A DNA stretch of 37,455 nucleotides, taken from the IMG/VR virus record IMGVR_UViG_3300046009_002136, positions 1-37,455 of that record, one strand, 5' to 3'. The DNA comes from a virus. The stretch's first letter is position 1, and each line of letters opens with the position of its first letter. Made by a program: the position numbers and the translations under genes. Below the pieces are notes generated by a model, which was not told the DNA's origin, did no database searches, and worked only from the letters and a program-made list of their open reading frames with translations. Shown piece after piece: positions 1-7,559 of the stretch.

Positions 1-314
1 TAGAGATACAACATTTAATTAACCAACTTACAAAATTTTTAAAACCCTTCTCCAGTCAACTATAAACAAAACTCATGATACCATAGAGGGAAACTATAGT
101 TTGATATTAGATGTAAAATTACCATATAAGGTAAACGATAAACAAAGGAGTATAAAAAATTAACCCCAAACAAACAAGGCTGTAATATCCAACCCGAAAA
201 AACAGCCTAGAAAAAACCTAAAAACTTTGTAGGAAATATCCTGAAAGTAGACCCCCGTGGGTCGAGTGGAAAAAGTTTCCGTGGGAGAACGTAGACGTGG
301 ATGGAGGGGGAGAG

Positions 315-358
315 TCCCATTGCTTTACTTAACTTACCCCATTGCTCTACTTAACTAT
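315..358. repeat. 22-bp tandem direct repeat, two copies
   Basis: Two adjacent copies with period 22 share the core ATTGCT(T/C)TACTTAACT, beginning at 319 and 341. Only a few bases differ between copies. The repeat lies upstream of a RepL-like winged-helix gene at 614. Iteron-like binding sites are one explanation. With only two copies, simple slippage duplication is equally possible. Confidence 0.6.
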
Positions 359-528
359 CTAATTAAAAAACCTACAATCTATACATACAGTGTTTATGTA
401 GTTATTATTATAGGATGTGATATGTGGGGGTTGTATGTTTAATAGATTTAACCTTCAGTATAGTGTATATAAGATAAAGAGTAACATTTAAAGCTTTCCT
501 TTATTCATAAGGGTTTACAGAGGTTGCA

Positions 529-545
529 TTCACACGGAATGTGAA
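529..545. promoter_or_regulatory. Dyad symmetric site, possible operator
   Basis: Perfect 6-bp arms TTCACA (529-534) and TGTGAA (540-545) flank a 5-bp spacer CGGAA. The site is about 70 bp upstream of the start of the winged-helix gene at 614. Its size and position suit a dimeric repressor, possibly autoregulation by that protein. No direct evidence links them. Confidence 0.3.
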
Positions 546-613
546 GTAAAATCACAGCACTGATATTTTATGTTTAAAAGTGGTATATTTACATACAATT
601 AAACGTATTAAAA

Positions 614-1180
614 ATGGAAAAACAAAAGTACAGAAAAGAGGTTTCTATCTATCATAACGAGTCATTAATGGCTGTAAATATAGAGACCGGAGAGTATAGA
701 GATATATCCGCAAGGAGAAACAATATACCGGAGAGTTCAATGGTGTTTGAGAAAGACGCTATATTCAGGAAAGACTATCAAAATAGTTGGTTCTTTTTAA
801 GAGGAGTATTAACGCCTATAGAATATAAAGCTGCTCATACATTAGCTATGATGGCTAGAGCAAATACAAACTCATTAGAACCTTTAAATGACGATAGTAC
901 TCTAAAGGAAGTTATGTCTGTATTGGACATGTCCATAAATAAAGTCAAACCTATAATGCAGAGATTATTTGATTTAGGTGTATATGGAAAGTTTGAAGTT
1001 TACAAGCCGGAGAGACCATACACTAAGAGTTGGATATTTAATCCATACCTATCTTTTGCAGGAAGAATAATAAAGTCTGATATAGCGAAGTTATTTACAG
1101 GAACACATTGTGAAAAAGCCTTCTATGATGACGATTATTTATATACATACAAAATAAAATACTCTAAATTTAAAATGTAA
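614..1180 (+). CDS. RepL-like winged-helix DNA-binding protein
   Basis: This 188-aa protein has a central helical region (about residues 58-130) followed by the segment SWIFNPYLSFAGR near residues 138-150 and then IAKLFTGT. That arrangement resembles the winged-helix core of plasmid RepL-type initiators (helix-turn-helix, wing, then a W-x-x-NPY motif and an I..LF..T tail). Such proteins bind DNA as replication initiators or, in phages, as regulators. It is the first gene of a rightward cluster, preceded by a region with tandem repeats and a dyad, which suits an initiator or autoregulated regulator. The coding call is strong. The family assignment comes from motif resemblance only, and the exact role is open. 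Confidence 0.75.
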   Translation: MEKQKYRKEVSIYHNESLMAVNIETGEYRDISARRNNIPESSMVFEKDAIFRKDYQNSWFFLRGVLTPIEYKAAHTLAMMARANTNSLEPLNDDSTLKEVMSVLDMSINKVKPIMQRLFDLGVYGKFEVYKPERPYTKSWIFNPYLSFAGRIIKSDIAKLFTGTHCEKAFYDDDYLYTYKIKYSKFKM

Positions 1181-1200
1181 AAACAAATAGATATTATTTA

Positions 1201-1208
1201 TATCTTTG
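1201..1208 (+). promoter_or_regulatory. Bacteroidetes-type -7 box (TATCTTTG)
   Basis: TATCTTTG matches the TAnnTTTG -7 element of Bacteroidetes promoters, 26 nt before the ATG at 1234 and in the only sizeable gap between the genes at 614 and 1234. I do not see a clear TTG -33 element. It probably starts a transcript covering 1234-2915. Confidence 0.55.
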
Positions 1209-1233
1209 AAACAAACCAACTAAACATCCAAAA

Positions 1234-1581
1234 ATGAGAGGAGCAAGAACACAAATGTCTATTTACACATTCATAGAGAATCTAAGAAATGGAATTACAT
1301 CTAAAACATACGATTCATTTACTATATCTTTAATCCTAAGCTATATGTACAAAGGAGAGATATACTGCTGTAATGATGACTTCATCTGTAAAGTAGGAGA
1401 TGATTTCTACGATATAGACGGACTTATTCCTGAAGAAGATTTTGATATAGACGAGTACTTTAAATTCTGCAATAGCCACGTTGAGGATATAGCTCAAGAG
1501 TACGAACTAACAAGAATGAAGTTTATCTTGCCTTATGTAGATATAGATGACCATTTAACTATTGATATAAACCTAAATTAA
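1234..1581 (+). CDS. Small acidic protein, unknown function
   Basis: A 115-aa protein rich in Asp, Glu, Tyr and Ile (for example DDFYDIDGLIPEEDFDIDEY near residues 56-75), with no motif that I recognise. It follows a -7 box at 1201-1208 and is followed after one base by the HAD gene. The start is uncertain: ATG 1234 adds MRGARTQ, while ATG 1255 (MSIYTF...) would have AGGAG about 13 nt upstream, an unusual purine-rich site in this genome. Small acidic early phage proteins are often host-takeover factors or DNA mimics, but nothing specific supports that here. Confidence 0.8.
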   Translation: MRGARTQMSIYTFIENLRNGITSKTYDSFTISLILSYMYKGEIYCCNDDFICKVGDDFYDIDGLIPEEDFDIDEYFKFCNSHVEDIAQEYELTRMKFILPYVDIDDHLTIDINLN

Positions 1582-1582
1582 T

Positions 1583-1954
1583 ATGAATAACGTAATAACT
1601 ATAAGCTTCGATTTCGATGGGTGTTTATCACTCCAAGAGGTCCAAGATAAAGCCTCCAGTCTGATAGAGAGTGGATATAACGTAATTGTTACCACATCAA
1701 GAATGAAGGAGCATAAAAATCAAGACCTATACAATGTCGTAGATGCTTTAAACATAAAAACGATAGTATTTACTGATTTACAAAAGAAAGCTCCTTATAT
1801 GTACGATATTGATGTTCACATAGACAATGATAGGACTGAACTATTATACATAAGTAGAACTACCTCTTGCGAAGTAGTAGATAACACAAATAAAGATTGG
1901 ATTAGAAATTTAGACGGAATATTAAAAATAAGAGGTAACTATGGGAGAGAGTAA
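1583..1954 (+). CDS. HAD-superfamily phosphatase
   Basis: A compact 123-aa HAD hydrolase. Motif I is SFDFDGCL with nucleophile Asp10 and acid/base Asp12; motif II is TTSR (residues 37-40); Lys68/Lys69 fit motif III; and DVHIDND (77-83) supplies the motif IV acidic pair. There is no room for a large cap domain, so this is a minimal HAD fold, as in phage nucleotidases and 3'-phosphatases. Substrate is not predictable; nucleotide or polynucleotide 3'-phosphate is plausible in an early cluster. The gene overlaps the next one by 14 nt, implying translational coupling. The fold call is firm and the substrate unknown. Confidence 0.85.
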   Translation: MNNVITISFDFDGCLSLQEVQDKASSLIESGYNVIVTTSRMKEHKNQDLYNVVDALNIKTIVFTDLQKKAPYMYDIDVHIDNDRTELLYISRTTSCEVVDNTNKDWIRNLDGILKIRGNYGRE

Positions 1955-2210
1955 AACATCAAAGTATTATGCTAGTAATCCTGAAGCTAGAAAGAAACGC
2001 CTTAAATATCAGGCAGAATATAATAAGAAACCGGAGCAAGTAGAGAAACGTAAGGAGTTAATTAAAAAGAATCGTGATGCAGGTGTCTATGGCAACAAAG
2101 ATGGTAAAGACTACGACCACGCAACGAAAAGATACGTTAAAGCGTCTGTAAATAGAGGTAGAAACTCTAAAAATGGAGGCACAGCAGGAGATAAACGAGC
2201 AAGAGGATAA
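1941..2210 (+). CDS. Small basic HNH-like phage protein
   Basis: An 89-aa Lys/Arg-rich protein beginning inside the HAD gene. The C-terminal half has GNKDGKDYDHATKRY followed by NRGRNSKNGGTAGDKRARG. This recalls a widespread phage family with a degenerate HNH-type signature (GDGKDxDH...GGxNSxxN). The D-H pair is present, but a final His or Asn ligand is not obvious and no zinc-binding cysteines exist, so nuclease activity is doubtful. It may simply bind DNA or a virion component. The N-terminal half is a charged helix (ARKKRLKYQAEYNKKPEQ). Confidence 0.75.
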   Translation: MGESKTSKYYASNPEARKKRLKYQAEYNKKPEQVEKRKELIKKNRDAGVYGNKDGKDYDHATKRYVKASVNRGRNSKNGGTAGDKRARG

Positions 2211-2213
2211 ACA

Positions 2214-2915
2214 ATGGATGCTAAAGATATAAACGACTATAAACTCTGGAAAACAGAGAAGGAAAGGGAGAAGCTATATCGCACCGCAAAGACTTGGGAT
2301 AGGCATGGTAAGCCCATTATACAGCTAAAAAAGGTAAAGAGAGTAAGGACACGTATAAACCCTCGCTCTCCGTATGTAAGAGTAAAGAAATCGGTGTATG
2401 TTGCCTCAAGAAAGAGGAATTTTGACTTCTTAAAGTACTGGAGTTTAGTAAGGCATTGGGCAATGGTCCAATACGGAGTCACTCAAGAGGAAATAGATAC
2501 ACTAATGTACCTTTATTCAGAGCCTTATTTCAGTAGGGACCAATACAATGAATTTGCCGATGTGTTAATAGGAAAGAAAAACTCATTAACAGACTTTATT
2601 GCTAGAGGATATATAGTGGAAATTGATATGGTAGATAGGACGAATGGCGAAAGAGTGCATTCTCGTCAAATATACAAGCTATCATTCAAAACAAACAGTA
2701 TATTAGCAGCAATATACGATAGAATACTACTTAAAACTCAAATTTCAGAGAGCAATAAGATTACAAAGGTGTTTCAAGTCTTTAAAACCACAATAAAAGA
2801 CAAAAAAGTAGCGAAATTAATCGTGAAAATGAATGAAACAGCTAGGTCAATACAAAAAGGAGAGGACAACACCTACTTAAAAGATGATTTAAGAAAAAGC
2901 GGAAAAGGTATTTAA
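2214..2915 (+). CDS. Winged-helix (MarR-like) protein
   Basis: A 233-aa protein with a very basic N-terminal third (about residues 15-70, many Lys/Arg). Next comes a helical segment starting near WSLVRHWAMVQYGVTQEEID and continuing through SLTDFIARGYIVEID, which looks like a winged helix: recognition helix, then beta wing. The C-terminal part is helical and Lys-rich. It most likely binds DNA and regulates transcription. The gene starts 3 nt after its upstream neighbour and its 3' end forms half of a terminator shared with the leftward groES gene. I do not recognise a specific named family. Confidence 0.75.
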   Translation: MDAKDINDYKLWKTEKEREKLYRTAKTWDRHGKPIIQLKKVKRVRTRINPRSPYVRVKKSVYVASRKRNFDFLKYWSLVRHWAMVQYGVTQEEIDTLMYLYSEPYFSRDQYNEFADVLIGKKNSLTDFIARGYIVEIDMVDRTNGERVHSRQIYKLSFKTNSILAAIYDRILLKTQISESNKITKVFQVFKTTIKDKKVAKLIVKMNETARSIQKGEDNTYLKDDLRKSGKGI

Positions 2916-2938
2916 CCAATTCCGCTTTCTTTGTTTTA
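2893..2938. terminator. Bidirectional intrinsic terminator
   Basis: The arms AAAGCGGAA (896-904 of the 2 kb block, i.e. 2896-2904) and TTCCGCTTT (2920-2928) form a 9-bp stem. Rightward the stem is followed by CTTTGTTTT. Leftward, the complement gives TTTTTCTT. It lies between the stop of the rightward gene ending at 2915 and the stop of the leftward groES at 2936, so it can end both convergent transcripts. Its left arm lies inside the last codons of the 2214-2915 gene. Confidence 0.8.
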
Positions 2939-3190
2939 ATCCTCTATAATCACAACATCTTCATACCGCAGTATCTTATAATACTCTCCTTTGTACGTTA
3001 TATCACTAGAGCGATAACCATCGAACCATACAATATCTCCAACACACACATTCTTTGTTAAATCTCCAAAGGCAATTACCTCTCCTCTCTTATACTTAAC
3101 ATCCTTTGTTTCCCCTAAGAAAATCCCTCCGGAGGAGACAGCATCTTCAACTATCTCCTTCATAATTACATTAAATCCTGTACACTTCAT
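2936..3190 (-). CDS. groES: Co-chaperonin GroES (Cpn10)
   Basis: An 84-aa GroES-fold protein. The mobile loop is visible as SSGGIFLGE (residues 19-27; the bacterial consensus is GGIVL). It is followed by the beta-barrel signature KRGEVIAFGDL, then CVGDIVWFDGY and a C-terminal strand KILRYEDVVIIED. It is shorter than typical bacterial GroES (about 95 aa). The ATG overlaps the groEL stop by one base (TAATG), so the two are co-transcribed and probably coupled. The order is groEL then groES, opposite to the usual bacterial operon. It should cap the phage GroEL, or possibly the host one. Confidence 0.93.
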   Translation of the reverse strand: MKCTGFNVIMKEIVEDAVSSGGIFLGETKDVKYKRGEVIAFGDLTKNVCVGDIVWFDGYRSSDITYKGEYYKILRYEDVVIIED

Positions 3191-4761
3191 TATTTCTCTC
3201 TTTTATAAGTTATAGCAACATTTGTCATTAATACAGTGCAAGCAACCGATACCGCATTCTCTAAAGCACATCTAATCACTTTAGATGGATCTATAATTCC
3301 TTGAGAAACCATATCTTTAACCAACACATAATCCTTAACATCATAACCCTCAAATTCGCTCTCTAATGACACGTAATCTTCAGCCGATAACTCTACGCCT
3401 GCATTACGAATTATTGTCTCAAATGGAGCGTATAGAGCTTCTCGCAGGATAAGTTCTCCTTCGGTCAAACCTTTTAATGTTAATGCTGCTCTAAGTAATG
3501 TCATTCCACCTCCAATAACAACTCCTTCTGCTAAAGCAGCTCTTACAGCGTGAATTGCATCATCAACTCTATCAATCTTTTCTTTAAGCTCTGATTCCGT
3601 ATTCCCACCGACCTTAACAACCGATACTCCGCAAGCTAATTTAGCAACTCTATCTCTTAAATACTCTTTCTCTAGTTTGTTAGTGCTATTCTTAATCACA
3701 GCCTCTAACTCATCAATCTTCCCTTTAATCTCTTCTGGGTTATTAGACTCTTTAAAGAATAATACAGTATCGGTTTTTGACACAGATAATTTACTACACC
3801 ATCCTAAAACATCTTTAGGGTCGTAGCTCTCAAGATTTGTATTTGTATCTACATCTAAAACTAATCCACCGGTAGCTAATTTAATGTCGGTTAAGTATTC
3901 TCTACGCTTCTCTCCTACAGACGGAGGAGTAATTACAGCTACTTTTAATCCATTATTCTTCTTGTTTACATATAAAGTCTTCATAACATCATATTCCATC
4001 TCTGAAATAATTAAAAGCTCTTTATTTTCTTTGTAACATACCTCTAAGAATGGTAAAATCTCCTTAATTGCTTGAATTTTTCTATTAGAAAGCAAGATAT
4101 ATGGAGCTTCGTTAAACTCAATCATTCTTTTCTCAGGAACATTAACAAATCCTTCAAACTCCCAACCTCTTTCTACCGGCATACCATCAATAAATTCAAC
4201 ATAGGTCTTCTCGTTCTCTGATTCCTCATAAGACACAACTCCATTCTTACCTGCCTTGATAAAAGCATCTGCGATAACCTCTCCTAGCTCATTGTCATTG
4301 TTAGATGATATTTTAGCTATATCAAAGATAAATTCGTCTTTAATCGGGATTGTATTCTCTTTTATGTACTGAACAACCTTGTCTTTAGATTTCTCTAACT
4401 CCATTTTAATGTCGATAGCTGAAGATCCATTCTGAACATACTTATTCGATATGTTAATTAAGTTTTGAGATAATACAGCAGTATTACTTGTACCGTCTCC
4501 TGCTTCATCTACAGTCTTTTGGCAAGCTTGTTTTATAAACTCACAACCTAAACTCTCTACAGCATCTTCAAGGAATATTGCTTTAGCTACAGAAACACCA
4601 TCTTTAGTTGGTAAAGGGAAACCTCCAGGACTCTCGATAAGTACCGTTCTGCCTCGATACCCCATAGTAGATGCTACTGCATCACATACGATATTAATAC
4701 CCTTGATTAAAGGAGCTTTAGCATCCTCGTTAAACCTAACGTCTTTAATTGGACTATTCAT
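3190..4761 (-). CDS. groEL: Chaperonin GroEL (Cpn60), phage-encoded
   Basis: A full-length 523-aa group I chaperonin. Nucleotide-site motifs are intact: TKDGVSVAK (52-60, Asp54 equivalent to E. coli Asp52), GDGTS (88-92, Asp89 equivalent to Asp87; consensus GDGTT), and VDDAIHAVRAALAEGVVIGGG near 399-419 with Asp401 matching the hydrolytic Asp398. The apical domain (about 190-370) keeps hydrophobic substrate-binding positions (RGW, IKEILPFLE, MKTLYVN). The equatorial end IDPSKVIRCALENAVSVA is canonical, but the protein ends in AITYKREK without the GGM-rich tail. It is transcribed leftward from a divergent promoter region. It is likely to fold phage structural proteins. The pattern looks like an active chaperonin. 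Confidence 0.96.
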   Translation of the reverse strand: MNSPIKDVRFNEDAKAPLIKGINIVCDAVASTMGYRGRTVLIESPGGFPLPTKDGVSVAKAIFLEDAVESLGCEFIKQACQKTVDEAGDGTSNTAVLSQNLINISNKYVQNGSSAIDIKMELEKSKDKVVQYIKENTIPIKDEFIFDIAKISSNNDNELGEVIADAFIKAGKNGVVSYEESENEKTYVEFIDGMPVERGWEFEGFVNVPEKRMIEFNEAPYILLSNRKIQAIKEILPFLEVCYKENKELLIISEMEYDVMKTLYVNKKNNGLKVAVITPPSVGEKRREYLTDIKLATGGLVLDVDTNTNLESYDPKDVLGWCSKLSVSKTDTVLFFKESNNPEEIKGKIDELEAVIKNSTNKLEKEYLRDRVAKLACGVSVVKVGGNTESELKEKIDRVDDAIHAVRAALAEGVVIGGGMTLLRAALTLKGLTEGELILREALYAPFETIIRNAGVELSAEDYVSLESEFEGYDVKDYVLVKDMVSQGIIDPSKVIRCALENAVSVACTVLMTNVAITYKREK

Positions 4762-4788
4762 ATATTTAATTTAAGTGATTATACCATG

Positions 4789-4796
4789 CAAATATA
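4789..4796 (-). promoter_or_regulatory. Leftward -7 box for groEL-groES (TATATTTG)
   Basis: On the minus strand, TATATTTG runs from 4796 to 4789, 27 nt before the groEL ATG at 4761. It matches TAnnTTTG. It lies back to back with a rightward -7 box at 4813-4820, making a compact divergent promoter region of under 100 bp between groEL and the DUF6321 gene. Confidence 0.6.
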
Positions 4797-4812
4797 TAGT
4801 TTTTTTGTTTTG

Positions 4813-4820
4813 TATCTTTG
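4813..4820 (+). promoter_or_regulatory. Rightward -7 box (TATCTTTG)
   Basis: TATCTTTG sits 34 nt upstream of the ATG at 4855, at the head of the long rightward structural block. It is preceded by a T-rich stretch (4801-4811). No convincing -33 TTG is visible at normal spacing. Confidence 0.6.
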
Positions 4821-4854
4821 TCGAATATAATTATAATAACTAAAAATAATTAAT

Positions 4855-5148
4855 ATGCCGTCAAAATCAGATACAAAGAAAAAAGTATCTCTATCTATAG
4901 GACGAGGAGAGAAATCAAAGAGTGGTGGACTTACAGCTAAAGGAGTTGCAAAGTACAATAGAGCTACCGGAAGTAATCTAAAAATGGCTGTAACAACTAA
5001 GCCATCTAAATTAAAGGTTGGAAGTAAAGATTACAATAGGAGAAAGTCATTTTGTGCTAGAATGGGAGGTGTCGAAGGTCCTATGAAGAAGCCTAATGGA
5101 GAACCTACAAGGAAAGCGTTAGCTTTGAAGAAGTGGAATTGCAAATAA
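4855..5148 (+). CDS. DUF6321-type small basic phage protein
   Basis: A 97-aa basic protein with the conserved run SKSGGLTAKGVAKYNRATGS, then RRKSFCARMGGVEGPMKK and a C-terminal RKALALKKWNC. I recognise this as the small DUF6321-like family found across marine and Bacteroidetes phages and some bacteria. No biochemical role is known to me. The high Lys/Arg content and two conserved cysteines suggest nucleic-acid binding or a virion-associated role. It is first behind the rightward promoter and 10 nt upstream of the tail fibre gene. Confidence 0.88.
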   Translation: MPSKSDTKKKVSLSIGRGEKSKSGGLTAKGVAKYNRATGSNLKMAVTTKPSKLKVGSKDYNRRKSFCARMGGVEGPMKKPNGEPTRKALALKKWNCK

Positions 5149-5158
5149 AACATAAGAT

Positions 5159-7555
5159 ATGGCAAAAATAAAGAATTACTTACCGGATAATAACATAACC
5201 GATAAGGATATTGTTATAGGTTCTGACGGAGATGCAAGTGGGGTAACAAAGAACTTTAATGTAGGTACGTTAAAGCAACATATATTAGAAGATGTTCCAA
5301 CTTCGATTGTAGAGACGATTATAGCAGGAGCGAATATTACCGTAGATAATACTGACCCTTCAAATCCTGTTATTAGTTCGCTAGGTGGAGGGGGTACTTT
5401 AGGACTTATAAAAATAGTCGATAAAGCGGGCGACTTTTTTACAAATTTGGCTACTGCTTCGGCTTATATTAGAACGTTTACAAGTGCAACAATTACAAAC
5501 GAAAGTTATTCAAATGGTACGTTTTGGTTTACCGTTCCGAATGGTAGTAGTTTTAACGGTGCTGAATACTTTCTAGGTCACGCATCAATTCTTAAAAGCG
5601 CTTATATTGAAGATACTTTGGGGTTAATTACAACTTTTGGAGTAGATTTTGTGTCGGGTATTCATGCTTTTAAATATAATTCGGGAAACAATATTTTAGG
5701 TAATGCAACTTTCGCAAGAAGTTTTGTAAATTCAACGGGAAATAATTCTTTTGGAAATTGTACTTTTGGGAATGCTTCTTTTTCATTTTCAACTGGAAGT
5801 AATTCTTTTGGAAATTGTACTTTTAAAACAGACGATTGTTTTAATTCTAGTACGGGAATTAATAGATTTACAAACATCTTACTTCAAGGGGCATCTGATA
5901 ATTTTGGTAGGTCTTCATCAGGTCGCTTCGAAATCTACGGAACAATAGGCACAACAACGGGAAACGATTACGCAAACTTTTTTACAACAAATACCGCAGT
6001 AATTTGGGCGCAGAAAGTAATGCAAACAAACAACGGTGGAGGTATCGAGGGCGATTTAGCAAGGGCGCAAACAAATGGTGCTAAACTATTTTTTGGGTAT
6101 GCTGATGGTGGCGCAACAGACCTATCATACACCGCAAGTCCGACAAACGGCATAGTTGTAAGTTCAACAGGTACAGATGCGACAATTCCTTTGGCAGATG
6201 GGACAAACGCAGGGTTGTTAAGCCCAAGTGAAAAAACAGCAATTACCAATATTCCAACTAAAACAAGTGACCTTATAAATGACGGAGATAATGGTACAAG
6301 TCATTTTATTTCATTAGATGATTTGCCTTCAAATTTAGTACTATACCCAACTTCTACTGCATCCGATATTGGAGGTTACTCAAAAATAGTTACAAGTATT
6401 ACTGACTCAAGTTATGATGCAACAGCAGTTAATATTACAACAGGAGCAATTTCAGGGAGTAATCAATTAATTGCAAGTTTAGCTACAAGTGCTAATATTA
6501 TAATTGGAAATCCTGGTTTATTTAATGTTTCTACAATTGGAAACATTAGAAGAACAGTAGGTAGTGGTACTGCTGAATTTTATTTTGAAGTTTACAAAAG
6601 AACAAGTGGTGGTACTGAAACTCTTATTACAACAAGTTCAAATACAAGTCCAATCAGTTCAGCAATATACTCTCAATTCTCAGCTACGGCTTTATGGAAT
6701 GATGGAATATTTTTAGCTACTGATAGAATTGTATTGAAATTTTATGGTACTAAAGTAGGTAGTGGATCTAATCCGACTTACGATTTTCAATTTGGTGGAA
6801 GTAACCCAGTTAGAACTACTGTACCAATTCCATTAAATGTTGTACCTAATATTAATTTAAATGATATAAATGATGTAGAGGTTAGTACACCTTTAGACAA
6901 TGATGTTTTAACTTATGAAGCAAGTTCAGGTCTATGGAAGAATAAAGTTATTGGATTAGGAGTACCTTTAACACGTCAAGAATTTAACTTTACAGGTTCA
7001 CAAAGTTTTACGCTATCTAATACACCAAGCGCAATTTACGCAGTCTTTGTAAATGGTCAAGAATTGAATAGTTCGCAGTATTCTTTTGTAACTACAACTT
7101 TAACAATAGTAGATACTTTAGAGAGTGGAGATAAAATTAATATTATTTATACTCAAACAGTTGCAGGTGTTTTAGATTATTATACTAAAGCTGAGATAGA
7201 TACATTTAATTACCCAATTAGACCTGTAGCTACAACTGTAACAACAACAAATAGCACACCTACAACAATAGATTCAGTAGCAATACCTACTAACACAAGT
7301 AAAGTTGTAAAATTTTATATTAAGGCTAGGAATGCAGTAAGTGGATTTGTGTTGGGTGCTGAATGTTTTTTTACTGCAAACAATATAGCAGGAGTTGTAA
7401 GCGAAGTAAGCACTATGACTATGGATAGGAAATCAGGATTTCCAACTAGCGTAACACCATCTATTGAAGTAAGTGGTACAAATATAAATATAAAAGTAAC
7501 AGGAGCTACGTCTCAAAATATTAACTGGGAATGTTATATAACACAAATACTATAA
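5159..7555 (+). CDS. Tail fibre / receptor-binding protein with beta-solenoid repeats
   Basis: A 798-aa modular tail protein. Residues about 1-50 (DKDIVIGSDGD...KNFNVGTLKQHIL) match the start of the 675-aa protein at 12481, marking a shared virion-anchoring domain. Residues about 180-240 carry short repeats of TGxNSFGNCTF type, 19 residues apart, as expected of a beta-solenoid. They are encoded by DNA with a 25-bp exact repeat. The middle has a Ser/Thr-rich beta-sandwich-like stretch, followed by SLWKN- and EFNFTGSQSFTLSNTPS-type segments and a C-terminal beta domain. The Ser/Thr/Asn/Gly richness and lack of membrane segments fit an extracellular adhesin. The receptor is unknown. Confidence 0.85.
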   Translation: MAKIKNYLPDNNITDKDIVIGSDGDASGVTKNFNVGTLKQHILEDVPTSIVETIIAGANITVDNTDPSNPVISSLGGGGTLGLIKIVDKAGDFFTNLATASAYIRTFTSATITNESYSNGTFWFTVPNGSSFNGAEYFLGHASILKSAYIEDTLGLITTFGVDFVSGIHAFKYNSGNNILGNATFARSFVNSTGNNSFGNCTFGNASFSFSTGSNSFGNCTFKTDDCFNSSTGINRFTNILLQGASDNFGRSSSGRFEIYGTIGTTTGNDYANFFTTNTAVIWAQKVMQTNNGGGIEGDLARAQTNGAKLFFGYADGGATDLSYTASPTNGIVVSSTGTDATIPLADGTNAGLLSPSEKTAITNIPTKTSDLINDGDNGTSHFISLDDLPSNLVLYPTSTASDIGGYSKIVTSITDSSYDATAVNITTGAISGSNQLIASLATSANIIIGNPGLFNVSTIGNIRRTVGSGTAEFYFEVYKRTSGGTETLITTSSNTSPISSAIYSQFSATALWNDGIFLATDRIVLKFYGTKVGSGSNPTYDFQFGGSNPVRTTVPIPLNVVPNINLNDINDVEVSTPLDNDVLTYEASSGLWKNKVIGLGVPLTRQEFNFTGSQSFTLSNTPSAIYAVFVNGQELNSSQYSFVTTTLTIVDTLESGDKINIIYTQTVAGVLDYYTKAEIDTFNYPIRPVATTVTTTNSTPTTIDSVAIPTNTSKVVKFYIKARNAVSGFVLGAECFFTANNIAGVVSEVSTMTMDRKSGFPTSVTPSIEVSGTNINIKVTGATSQNINWECYITQIL
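5743..5824 (+). repeat. 25-bp exact direct repeat within the fibre gene
   Basis: TAATTCTTTTGGAAATTGTA plus CTTTT occurs at 5743-5767 and again at 5800-5824, 57 bp apart (19 codons, in frame). It encodes the NSFGNCTF core of the beta-solenoid. Further degenerate copies flank it (for example around 5690-5735). Recombination or slippage between copies would add or remove whole 19-residue coils without a frameshift. Confidence 0.85.
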
Positions 7556-7559
7556 AACT

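Larger units (their letters stand above)
1..613. other. Gene-free upstream region
   Basis: I see no credible gene here. The only open frame above 60 codons (257-442, GTG start) has unlikely composition. What is visible: an imperfect hairpin with arms GGCTGT at 178-183 and ACAGCC at 202-207; a relatively GC-rich patch at about 250-320 in otherwise AT-rich DNA, containing GACCC/GGGTC arms; a 22-bp tandem repeat at 315-358; and a dyad at 529-545. The region lies directly in front of a RepL-like gene, so it could hold an origin or control region. That is inference from position only. Confidence 0.5.

Noticed and set aside
257-442. 61-codon GTG-start frame in the upstream region
   Set aside because: Poor composition (many Arg/Gly then hydrophobic), spans a tandem DNA repeat and a GC-rich patch, no start signal or related neighbour spacing.
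2237-2482. 81-codon minus-strand frame inside the winged-helix gene
   Set aside because: Lies wholly opposite a well-supported gene; composition is that of an antisense shadow.
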